Shown here: positions 1 through 7,251 of the stretch, piece by piece
How positions within the stretch are numbered: position 1 is the first letter of the stretch
Layout of the letters: each line of letters opens with the position of its first letter
Assembly: GCA_937915915.1 (NCBI GenBank)
Contig: CALGGN010000071.1
Span: 1 to 10,602, forward strand
Length of the DNA: 10,602 nucleotides
Origin: an uncultured Selenomonas sp.
GTDB lineage: Bacteria > Bacillota > Negativicutes > Selenomonadales > Selenomonadaceae
Direction: 5' to 3'
Translations under genes and position numbers: made by a program
The notes under the pieces: generated by a model
Database searches by the model: none
The model's input: the letters and a program-made list of their open reading frames with translations, nothing else
Told to the model about the DNA's origin: nothing

Positions 1-1393
1 CGCTGACCATCTTCCTGCCCTCGATATTTTCCCGACACAGCAGGACACACGTCTCCACATGAGAGCTAAACGGAAACATGTCCACGGGCTGCACTTTCTC
101 CGCCCGATATCCCAATCCATCAAGAATCGCGATATCCCTTGCCAGCGAGGCGGGATTGCAGGATACATAAACGATTCTTTTCGGCTCCATTTGTGCGAAA
201 GTTTCCAGTACCACCGGCGTGCAGCCGGCTCTCGGGGGATCTACGACCACGACATCGGGGCGGATGCCTTGCTTGTAGAGCTTGGGCATGACGACAGTTG
301 CGTCTCCTACGATGAATTCCGCGTTCTTGATGTGATTGTCCCGGGCATTTTGCCGGGCATCCAAAATCGCAGGCTTTACGATTTCGATGCCGTAAACCCT
401 GCGGGCTTTCCGGGCGAGAAACAGCGTGATGGTCCCCGTGCCGCAATAGGCGTCTATGACGATTTCTTGGCCGCTGAGCTCTGCGAATTCCAGTGCTGTG
501 TTATAGAGGACTTCTGCCTGCTCGCTGTTGACCTGAAAAAATGATCTTGCGGAAATATGGAAATCCAGCCTGCCAAGGGAATCCAAGATTGACGGCTTGC
601 CCCAGAGGAGCTTTGTCTCTCTTCCCAGAATGACGTTATTGTGATAGGTCTGGATATTCTGTTGAATGCTTGTGAGCTTCGGCACTTTTTCGCGCAGCAA
701 ACGCACGAATTCCCTGGCTTTCGGAAGTTCTTTCGTCGCCGTCACCAGCACCGCCATGAGCTCTTCGTTTTTCCCCACACGCCCCATGACATGACGCAAC
801 ACGCCCGTATGCCGATCCTCATCATAAACGGAGATATGAAGCTGATCCACGATTTCGCGTACCGCGTTGACAATCGCATCGTTGCCCTGCTTCTGGATAT
901 GACATTCATGCGTGTCGATGATGTCATGGCTCCCCTGTGCAAAGCATCCGATGACAGTCCTGCCCTTGCTTCTCCCGATGGGGAACTGCATCTTATTGCG
1001 ATAGTTCCACGGATGCTCCGCAGGCAAAGTTTCCCCCACAAAAAGGTCAGGACGTTTGCCGATACGGGAAACAGCGTCGATGACCTGCTGACGCTTTGCT
1101 TTGAGCTGCGCCTCATAGGAAAGATGCTGGAGCTGGCATCCTCCGCAAGCGTGATAAGCCTTGCATTTGGGTTCCACGCGATCCGCACTTTTGCGCAGGA
1201 TTTTCAACAACCTGCCCCTCGCATAAGTCTTCTTGACTTCTTCCATCTGCGCCTCGACAAGCTCGCCCGGCAGGGCATAAGGCACAAAAACCGTAAATCC
1301 CTCAAATTTTCCCACGCCTTCGCCGCTGCTGCCCAAACCATGGATTTCAATTTCGTAAGTCTTCCCTTTCACCACGGGGATTGTCTTTTTCAT
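1..1393 (-). CDS. rlmD: 23S rRNA (uracil-5-)-methyltransferase RlmD/RumA-type, 3' end cut by window edge
   Basis: SAM-dependent methyltransferase that makes 5-methyluridine in 23S rRNA (U1939 for E. coli RlmD; some Firmicutes homologues, called RlmCD, also modify U747). I translated 464 codons from ATG 1393 without a stop. Visible in order: a TRAM-like RNA-binding N-terminus (about residues 1-60); iron-sulfur cysteines C77, C83 and C86 with a likely fourth ligand C164; FQVN at 286-289; SAM loop DAYCGTGT at 314-321; DPPRAGC at 385-391; catalytic nucleophile C412 in SCNPASL; and general base E447 in HVETC. All active-site motifs are present, so only the last few residues should be missing. Typical members are about 430-460 residues. 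The ATG overlaps the upstream HAD stop as ATGA (1393-1390), implying translational coupling. Whether it modifies one or two sites cannot be told from sequence alone. Confidence 0.95.
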   Translation of the reverse strand, partial: MKKTIPVVKGKTYEIEIHGLGSSGEGVGKFEGFTVFVPYALPGELVEAQMEEVKKTYARGRLLKILRKSADRVEPKCKAYHACGGCQLQHLSYEAQLKAKRQQVIDAVSRIGKRPDLFVGETLPAEHPWNYRNKMQFPIGRSKGRTVIGCFAQGSHDIIDTHECHIQKQGNDAIVNAVREIVDQLHISVYDEDRHTGVLRHVMGRVGKNEELMAVLVTATKELPKAREFVRLLREKVPKLTSIQQNIQTYHNNVILGRETKLLWGKPSILDSLGRLDFHISARSFFQVNSEQAEVLYNTALEFAELSGQEIVIDAYCGTGTITLFLARKARRVYGIEIVKPAILDARQNARDNHIKNAEFIVGDATVVMPKLYKQGIRPDVVVVDPPRAGCTPVVLETFAQMEPKRIVYVSCNPASLARDIAILDGLGYRAEKVQPVDMFPFSSHVETCVLLCRENIEGRKMVS

Positions 1394-2091
1394 AAACGCT
1401 CCAATCTTTCCGATTCCCGTTCTGCGTTCCCCACAAAGTTTAATCGTTCCAACAGTTCCATCGGATGCTTCAGAATCAGGTCCGCACCGCTTTCCACCAG
1501 TTCCGACTCCGGGCGGAATCCCCAGCTGACGCCAATCCCGAGGAATCCTGCACGGCTTGCCATTTCCATGTCCACCGGACTGTCTCCGAGATATGCGACT
1601 TCCTCGGGGAGAACGCCCATACGTTCTGCAATCTGCAAGGCCCGGGACGGATCCGGCTTGCGAGCCTGTCCGGGAACATCTCCCACGATCTCGCGAAATA
1701 TCCCGGCAGGGAACAGCTTTGCAGCGATCAATCTTGCTGCAGGCTCCTGCTTGTTCGTGCAGACGGCCAGTGGGATTCCCTTCTGCTGCAGCTTCCCTAA
1801 CGTTTCAAGGATTCCCTCATATGGCTTCGATTTGTTCATCATATTTTTTTCATAAATACCTTTGTAACGTCCCAAAGCCTCATCCACAAAAGTCTCATTC
1901 TCTGCCATGTCCTTCGGCAAGCTGCGCTGGATCAGCTTTCTGGGGCCGTTCCCGACAAAATAACGGTACTCTTCCAGCGTATGTCCCGGACATCCGTAAA
2001 ATGACAGCAGCTCCTCCACGCTGTCCGCCAAATCCTCCAAAGAATTGAGCAACGTCCCATCCATATCAAAAATCACCGCACGATACTGCAC
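1390..2091 (-). CDS. HAD-family hydrolase, phosphoglycolate phosphatase-like
   Basis: Soluble HAD-superfamily phosphatase of 233 residues from the chosen start, the usual size for Gph/PGP-type subfamily I enzymes. Motif I is FDMDGT with nucleophile D9 and acid/base D11; motif II threonine is T112 (AVCTNKQ); motif III lysine is K145 (ARKPDPS); motif IV is GDSPVD with D170 and D174. The helical cap lies at about residues 15-85. Phosphoglycolate is the family-level guess for substrate; specificity is not readable. I chose GTG 2091 because the strong Shine-Dalgarno AAGGAGG (2104-2098) ends directly against an ATG at 2097, too close for initiation, but sits 6 nt from this GTG. Starting here also puts MQYRAVIFDMDGT at the N-terminus, as in relatives. 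A start at 2133 would add 14 residues with no good ribosome binding site. The stop overlaps the rlmD start (ATGA). It follows the cyclase stop by 55 bp with no terminator, so is probably cotranscribed. Confidence 0.9.
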   Translation of the reverse strand: MQYRAVIFDMDGTLLNSLEDLADSVEELLSFYGCPGHTLEEYRYFVGNGPRKLIQRSLPKDMAENETFVDEALGRYKGIYEKNMMNKSKPYEGILETLGKLQQKGIPLAVCTNKQEPAARLIAAKLFPAGIFREIVGDVPGQARKPDPSRALQIAERMGVLPEEVAYLGDSPVDMEMASRAGFLGIGVSWGFRPESELVESGADLILKHPMELLERLNFVGNAERESERLERL

Positions 2092-2097
2092 AAACAT

Positions 2098-2104
2098 CCT
2101 CCTT
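2098..2104 (-). promoter_or_regulatory. Shine-Dalgarno AAGGAGG that decides the HAD start
   Basis: On the minus strand the sequence reads AAGGAGG-ATGTTT-GTG. The core abuts the ATG at 2097 (zero spacing) but is 6 nt from the GTG at 2091, so it favours the GTG as the true start codon. Confidence 0.7.
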
Positions 2105-2146
2105 CGCACAGGAACTTTCCAAATAAGTCGCATAAACCCACTGCCG

Positions 2147-4594
2147 TCAGTTTTCTTTCTTCATTCCCATCTTATGCTCATACATCGCCGCATCCGCCTC
2201 ATGGAAAACGGCTGCGTATTCCATGCCGCTCCGATAGACTCCAATGCCTCTGGCCACGGATACAGCCAGTTCGTCGCCCTCCACCTCGAAGCGCTCTGCC
2301 TGCGTCTGTTCGTCGAAGGAACGAAGCAGCTGCTCCCGATGCTCGTAGTCCTGTTTCTCCAGAATGGCTACAAACTCATCGCCGCCCACACGGAAGACAG
2401 GACTGTGAGCGAACACCCTGCAGATGATATTTGCCGCACGGCGGATCAGCTCGTTTCCGGCTTCATGCCCATAGCGGTCGTTGACGCGCTTCAGGAAATT
2501 CGCATCAAATACCACAACAGCATAGGCAAGCGACTCTTCAGACCTGCGCTTGTCAAGCTCTGCTCCTTTCCGCATGTAAGCCGCCGTATTCCGAAGCCCT
2601 GTGAGCTTGTCCCGATACACATAGACTTCCAGCTTGGAAACCATCTCGCGGATGCTGTCCACCAAAGCGCCCAGTTCGTTTTCCGACTCGTAGGGGATCT
2701 TGACATCCAGATTGCCTGCCGCAATCCTTTTCGCTGCATCCGTCAATGCCAATAAGGGACGGATGCCACGGGAGGCCAGCCAGATGCTGAAGAACGATAC
2801 CATGATTGCCACGAATAACATGCTCGCGATCAAATGCATCAGCATATTGTTGCGCTCCGCGTACACATCGTGGCGAGGCATTGCTATGCCCAGCCAAACG
2901 CCATCGAAAAGATAGGTCTCTCTTTCATAATAGTCGGGATTCGGCACAAAATCGGCTCCCTGCTCAAAATCCCTATGATAGAGCACCCTATCGTTCCGAT
3001 CCGTCAGATAGACATGTCCATAATCATAAACCGCCATTCTGCGGACTTCATGGACCAGATACTCGAAATCGATATCCATGCCCACAATGCCCACGAAATG
3101 ATTTCCTTCATAAAACGGCGCAACATAGGAAATGACATAGTCCTTCGTCAGGGGATCGATGTACGGCTCGATCCATGTTGCATGATGGCGCTGCATCGGA
3201 ATATAAAACCAGCCTACATTTTTTACATCGGTCGGCTCATACTTCGAAAGATCGATGGGAACCCTCCGGTAGAAAGAAGGGATCGCTCCTTCCCAGCGAT
3301 CCGCTTCACGTTCCCATGAAAAACCGCCAATCGGCCCCGCATAGGACGGATCGCAGCGCAGGTAAAATGCGATGCTCCCGTCCGTACCGGCGGCCACCAA
3401 CTCGCAAAGACGCTCCATCCTCCTCAGGTAATCCTGCCGATATCCTTCATCATTCACGAGGCGGTCATAGCTTTCCATCTCGTGCAGAGCCAAAGATTTC
3501 ATGCCATTGACGGAGACCCGTATGCCGTCAAACGTCCTTCGCATCCGCTCCCTGCATATGGCGCTCATCTCCTCCATGGTCTGCTCCACACGCTTGCTGA
3601 TCGTGTAGTCCATCGCAAAAAAGCTGCCCCATCCAAGCACTGCGGCTGAGACAAAAACCGTCACAACCTCCAGCAGCACGATATTCGTCATGATGGAATG
3701 CCGATAGCGCAGCAACATATAAAAAAGAGCGACCATCACCAGATTCACCATGGTCAGGCATTCTGCAACATACTGCCGCCATGTGTCGATCTGGTCCAAA
3801 TCGTAGATGATGCCGGAAACATCCAAAAAAGCGAACAGCGCAAAAAAGGAAAGAAAGAACAGAAGCGCCATGTTCCAACTGCTGTCACGGGAAAATCTCC
3901 CCGCGGCGGAGGCCTCCCGCTCGGCTGCGCTCTCGGCGCTGTCGCCGATCTCCGGCAGCATTGGACGGAACCGCCCGAGCCGCTTTGGTCGATAAAATGC
4001 GTAGTTATGGCTGATAAGATAGTAAAACCAAATCGAGCCAAAGAAAATCGCGATATTGAAGTCGTTGACAAAACAGAGCAGCACATATTCGATACAGGAA
4101 TTGATCCGGGAACCCGTATGTTCCCGAATCTGGGCCAATCCCTCCGCATCCATGGTGAGCCCTTGAAAAACGGATGTTACCGAAAAGGTAAGAAACAAAA
4201 TTCCGACGAACTTCAGCAAACAGTGTGCGCTGGAAGAAAAAACCGGTTCCCCCGGACGCACAAAACAAGAATGCCACAGGCGAAACGGCAGGTACGCAGA
4301 TAAAAAGACACAGAGCGCATCTCGGCAAAGAACCCAGAACGACTGCGCCGAGACCGCGCCCGCCCCCTCCTGCGCCATAAGACGGCCAACGGCCTGCCAG
4401 TCCACGCCTGTCAGCAATTCCCCCACGAAAACGCCTGCGGCCGCCACGGGTCCCCACATCAGCCCAAGCAAAGGCGGCAGAAACGTCGCAAATCGGACCA
4501 CCTGCAGCGGCATCACAAAAATAACAGGCGCAGCCATCACGCATATGGAATAAACGATGAGCGAACAGAAAAAGCGACAAACTACTCGTTTCAA
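2147..4594 (-). CDS. membrane diguanylate cyclase: multi-TM N-terminus, Cache-like sensor, HAMP, GGDEF
   Basis: Predicted to make c-di-GMP from two GTP on the cytoplasmic side in response to an extracytoplasmic signal; 815 residues. Order seen: hydrophobic segments at about 9-31, 36-63, 87-105, 125-145 and 168-195; a charged linker at 200-238; more hydrophobic segments at about 242-262, 280-297 and 303-326; an extracytoplasmic Cache-like region at about 335-580 (WIEPYID, ISYVAPFY, GIVGMDIDF, HVYLTDRNDRVLYH); a helix at about 584-606; HAMP at about 607-660 (RPLLALTDAAKRIAAGNLD); and GGDEF from about 660 (DKLTGLRN) with an intact GGDEF signature at 737-741. The RxxD inhibitory site is absent: the expected position 728-731 reads FAHS. 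There is no EAL domain. The start is TTG 4594, backed by GAGGAGG 7 nt upstream. It lies 32 bp after the TRAP binding protein, its likely signalling partner. The N-terminal membrane module resembles MASE/ECF-S-like sensors only in a general way; I cannot name it. Confidence 0.92.
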   Translation of the reverse strand: MKRVVCRFFCSLIVYSICVMAAPVIFVMPLQVVRFATFLPPLLGLMWGPVAAAGVFVGELLTGVDWQAVGRLMAQEGAGAVSAQSFWVLCRDALCVFLSAYLPFRLWHSCFVRPGEPVFSSSAHCLLKFVGILFLTFSVTSVFQGLTMDAEGLAQIREHTGSRINSCIEYVLLCFVNDFNIAIFFGSIWFYYLISHNYAFYRPKRLGRFRPMLPEIGDSAESAAEREASAAGRFSRDSSWNMALLFFLSFFALFAFLDVSGIIYDLDQIDTWRQYVAECLTMVNLVMVALFYMLLRYRHSIMTNIVLLEVVTVFVSAAVLGWGSFFAMDYTISKRVEQTMEEMSAICRERMRRTFDGIRVSVNGMKSLALHEMESYDRLVNDEGYRQDYLRRMERLCELVAAGTDGSIAFYLRCDPSYAGPIGGFSWEREADRWEGAIPSFYRRVPIDLSKYEPTDVKNVGWFYIPMQRHHATWIEPYIDPLTKDYVISYVAPFYEGNHFVGIVGMDIDFEYLVHEVRRMAVYDYGHVYLTDRNDRVLYHRDFEQGADFVPNPDYYERETYLFDGVWLGIAMPRHDVYAERNNMLMHLIASMLFVAIMVSFFSIWLASRGIRPLLALTDAAKRIAAGNLDVKIPYESENELGALVDSIREMVSKLEVYVYRDKLTGLRNTAAYMRKGAELDKRRSEESLAYAVVVFDANFLKRVNDRYGHEAGNELIRRAANIICRVFAHSPVFRVGGDEFVAILEKQDYEHREQLLRSFDEQTQAERFEVEGDELAVSVARGIGVYRSGMEYAAVFHEADAAMYEHKMGMKKEN

Positions 4595-4601
4595 GCTTCC
4601 A

Positions 4602-4608
4602 CCTCCTC
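4602..4608 (-). promoter_or_regulatory. Shine-Dalgarno GAGGAGG for the TTG-initiated cyclase
   Basis: The minus strand reads GAGGAGG, then 7 nt, then TTG at 4594-4592. The nearby GTG at 4601-4599 is out of frame and meets TGA after three codons, so TTG is the best-supported start for the cyclase. Confidence 0.75.
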
Positions 4609-4626
4609 AAAGAGATGCTGTACGGC

Positions 4627-5643
4627 TTATGGAATCCGGAACGCCTCGCAGGCTTCCGCCCCGTACTTTTCCTTCAGGTGACCAATCAAAGATTGTGTGC
4701 GCTCCTGAAATTTTGTTCGTTCCTCCAGCGAAAGCTCAATGACCTCCATACCGTTCGCAATGCATTCCCGCAAGAACCTTTGTTCATTTTCCTCCATGTA
4801 GTCCCTTCCCCAGTTGCAGGCCGCTGTCATCTTTTCCTGAAGCATTGCCTGTGTTTTAGGTTCCAGCATATCCAATGATTTGGTATTCGCGACGAAAATG
4901 TAATTTTCATAGGCATAATTCCAAATCGTCATGTATTTCTGTATATCATCCAGATTCGCGGACAGTATTGTAAGATAGCTGTTCTCTTGTCCGTCCGTGG
5001 TTCCCTGCCGTATGGTGGTCGGAAGCTCGCTCCAGCTCAGGGGGATCGGCTCGGCTCCCAAGGCCTGAAAGAACAGGAAGTAGCTTCCCTGCTTCCCAAG
5101 CACGCGGATTTTCAGCCCCTGCATATCTTCCACATTTCTGACCGGACGTTTGTCATTCGTGAGCTGGCGGAATCCGTTATGGGTCGAGCCCAGATAGCGG
5201 ATGCCCTGCATCTCCAAAAGTTTCGCATAATACGCCCCGCCCGTTTCATCGATGACCTTTCGCGCCTCCTGATAGCTTTGATAGCTCCAGGGAATCGTAC
5301 CGACCGACAAGCGTTCATCCAGTATTGCCATCGTGCCGGAGGTGTAGGCCGCCAGATCCACAGAGCCGTTCGCTATCATCTCCACGCCCTTGGTCGTGTT
5401 GCCGCCTGCCAGCTGATCCCTCGGATAGACCTCGATATGAACCCGCCCGTTTGTCTCTTCATCTACCAGCTGGGAGAATTTGCGCGCCACCATGGTATCG
5501 ATGCCACGTTCCGTGCCATTGACCGCCATGACCATCCGCACTTTCTGATATTCCCCTACATCATGCAGCATCCTTTTTTCCTGTCCACAACCGATCAACG
5601 CGAGCGAAAGGATGCACAGAAGCACAGCGCAGCACCTCTTCAT
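4627..5643 (-). CDS. TRAP-type solute-binding lipoprotein, DctP family (orphan, no permease beside it)
   Basis: Extracytoplasmic binding protein of the DctP family, which captures organic acids and hands them to TRAP permeases or sensors; 338 residues. The chosen start ATG 5643 gives MKRCC, a hydrophobic stretch and a lipobox L16-I-G-C19, so the protein should be lipid-anchored after cleavage before C19. A GAGGGGAG ribosome binding site precedes it by 7 nt. The frame is open up to 5805, but that extension runs through the gatB terminator and would bury the signal peptide. Family hallmarks: the VNGTERG start of the mature fold; GLKIRVLG with R180, the position that usually binds the ligand carboxylate; and DGQEN at 217-221. 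No DctQ or DctM gene occurs in the window: the upstream neighbour is gatB beyond a terminator and the downstream one is the cyclase, 32 bp away. This suggests a sensory rather than transport role (inference). Ligand unknown; an organic acid is likely. Confidence 0.92.
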   Translation of the reverse strand: MKRCCAVLLCILSLALIGCGQEKRMLHDVGEYQKVRMVMAVNGTERGIDTMVARKFSQLVDEETNGRVHIEVYPRDQLAGGNTTKGVEMIANGSVDLAAYTSGTMAILDERLSVGTIPWSYQSYQEARKVIDETGGAYYAKLLEMQGIRYLGSTHNGFRQLTNDKRPVRNVEDMQGLKIRVLGKQGSYFLFFQALGAEPIPLSWSELPTTIRQGTTDGQENSYLTILSANLDDIQKYMTIWNYAYENYIFVANTKSLDMLEPKTQAMLQEKMTAACNWGRDYMEENEQRFLRECIANGMEVIELSLEERTKFQERTQSLIGHLKEKYGAEACEAFRIP

Positions 5644-5755
5644 CCCATCACTCCCCTCTTTACAGAGCCTTAGGCAAACACCATACTCTCGGCTATTTAT
5701 TCGACGGTCAGCGTTGAAATCCCTGCAACCCGTAAAATTCTCTGAAAAGCTGCAC

Positions 5756-5798
5756 AAAAAATCGGCAAGCCGGTCAGAAGACGCCTGCTTGCCGATTT
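5756..5798 (-). terminator. Rho-independent terminator of gatCAB
   Basis: A perfect 12-bp inverted repeat (AAATCGGCAAGC at 5759-5770 and GCTTGCCGATTT at 5787-5798) encloses a 16-nt loop. On the minus strand the second arm runs into six T (5761-5756). It begins 10 bp after the gatB stop. It separates gatCAB from the binding-protein/cyclase cluster, which therefore needs its own promoter in about 5644-5755; I see no confident -35/-10 pair there. Confidence 0.9.
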
Positions 5799-5808
5799 GC
5801 GACACGAT

Positions 5809-7251
5809 TCAGTTGTCCAGCTTGCTCGCAAGCAGCTGGTTCACCATCTGCGGATTCGCCTTGCCCTTGGTCTGCTTCATGACCTGGCCCACCAGCGCGC
5901 CGATGGCCTTTTTCTTTCCGGCCTTGTATTCCTCTACCGCCTTGGGATTCGCGGCAATCACCGCATCCACGACGCCCTCGATTTCCTTTGTGTCCGTGAT
6001 CTGCACAAGGCCCTTGTCCTTCACGATCTGCTCGGGGGACGCATCGGAAGCCCACATTTCCTTGAATACCGTCTTGGCGATTTTAGAGGAGATCGTTCCC
6101 TTGTCGATGAGTGCGATCATCTGCGCCAGCCGCTTGGCGTCCACAGGGGAATCCTGGATTTCCTTTCCCTCTGCATTGAGGTTTTTGGACAGGTCTCCCA
6201 TCATCCAGTTCGCCGCTGCTTTCGCGTCGGCGCCTTCCGACACCATGGCATCGAAATACTCCGCCATCGCACGGGTGCTGGTGATGATGCCCGCATCGTA
6301 GTCAGAAAGGCCAAATTCCTGCTGCAGACGCTCACGACGCGCATCGGGAAGCTCCGGAAGCTCCTTGCGGAATGCTTCGATCTGCTCCGCCGTCGTCACG
6401 ATGGGCGGAAGGTCAGGCTCAGGCATATAGCGGTAATCATGGGCGTTTTCCTTGCTGCGCATGGAAAGCGTGATGCCCCGCTCCGGATCCCAGGTACGGG
6501 TTTCCTGGACGATATGCCCGCCATCCTCCAAGACCTCTGTCTGGCGCTCGATTTCATAATTGATGGCATCCTCCAACGACTTGAAGGAGTTGATGTTCTT
6601 CATCTCCGTGCGCGTGCCAAGCTCCTTGGACCCTTCCGGACGCAGGGAAACATTGATATCGGCACGCAGATTGCCCTCCTCCATACGGCAGTTGGACACA
6701 TCGATGTACTCCATGATAGCCTTGATCTTTTCCATATAGGCACGCGCTTCCCCCGCGGAGGAAAGATCCGGCTCGGAAACGATTTCCAGAAGCGGGACGC
6801 CCGTGCGGTTATAGTCCACATTGGAAGTCGCGGAATCCTTGATATTCGTGCCGGAATGCACCAGCTTGCCGGCATCCTCCTCCATGTGGATACGGGTCAG
6901 GCGGATGCGTTTTTTCCCGGACTCTGTATCGATATCCACCCATCCATGCTCCGCAATGGGCAGATCGTATTGCGATGTCTGCCAGTTTTTTGGCAGGTCG
7001 GGATAATAGTAGTTCTTGCGGTCGAATTTGCTGTATTGATTGATCGTGCAGTTCGTTGCGAGTCCTGCCTTGATGCCGAATTCCACCACCCGTTTGTTGA
7101 TGGTGGGCAGCACCCCCGGCAAGCCAAGGCAGACGGGGCATACATGGGTGTTCTGCTCTGCCCCGAAGCCCGTTTCGCAACCGCAGAAAATCTTTGTCTT
7201 TGTCTTCAGCTCACAATGGATTTCAAGACCAATGACTGCTTCATAATTCAT
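5809..7251 (-). CDS. gatB: aspartyl/glutamyl-tRNA amidotransferase subunit B
   Basis: Kinase and tRNA-binding subunit of GatCAB, which converts Glu-tRNA(Gln) to Gln-tRNA(Gln), and often Asp-tRNA(Asn) to Asn-tRNA(Asn), using ATP and ammonia channelled from GatA; cytoplasmic. It has 480 residues, the normal length. The N-terminus YEAVIGLEIHCEL is the family signature. Zinc-type cysteines are C23, C25, C38 and C41 (FCGCE and HVCPVCLGLPG). Other conserved blocks are FDRKNYYYPDLPKNWQ, RTGVPLLEIVSEPD and RMEEGNLRADINVS. The C-terminal YqeY-like tail ends GKANPQMVNQLLASKL, which normally contacts tRNA. The ATG at 7251 overlaps the gatA TGA as ATGA, implying translational coupling. It is the last gene of gatCAB, followed by the terminator at 5756-5798. 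Nothing is missing or unusual. Confidence 0.98.
   Translation of the reverse strand: MNYEAVIGLEIHCELKTKTKIFCGCETGFGAEQNTHVCPVCLGLPGVLPTINKRVVEFGIKAGLATNCTINQYSKFDRKNYYYPDLPKNWQTSQYDLPIAEHGWVDIDTESGKKRIRLTRIHMEEDAGKLVHSGTNIKDSATSNVDYNRTGVPLLEIVSEPDLSSAGEARAYMEKIKAIMEYIDVSNCRMEEGNLRADINVSLRPEGSKELGTRTEMKNINSFKSLEDAINYEIERQTEVLEDGGHIVQETRTWDPERGITLSMRSKENAHDYRYMPEPDLPPIVTTAEQIEAFRKELPELPDARRERLQQEFGLSDYDAGIITSTRAMAEYFDAMVSEGADAKAAANWMMGDLSKNLNAEGKEIQDSPVDAKRLAQMIALIDKGTISSKIAKTVFKEMWASDASPEQIVKDKGLVQITDTKEIEGVVDAVIAANPKAVEEYKAGKKKAIGALVGQVMKQTKGKANPQMVNQLLASKLDN

Noticed and set aside
742..1188. Minus-strand frames at 742-1188 and 120-446 as separate genes
   Set aside because: They are out-of-frame shadows within rlmD, whose own frame is open over its whole length but lacks a stop in the window.
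641..1855. 404-codon open frame on the plus strand
   Set aside because: It lies antisense to rlmD and the HAD gene, both of which have full sets of family motifs. Its translation shows no recognisable domain.
5644..5805. N-terminal extension of the TRAP binding protein up to 5805
   Set aside because: The extension would run through the gatB terminator and place the lipoprotein signal peptide at residue 55. ATG 5643 has a good ribosome binding site and a signal peptide starting at residue 1.
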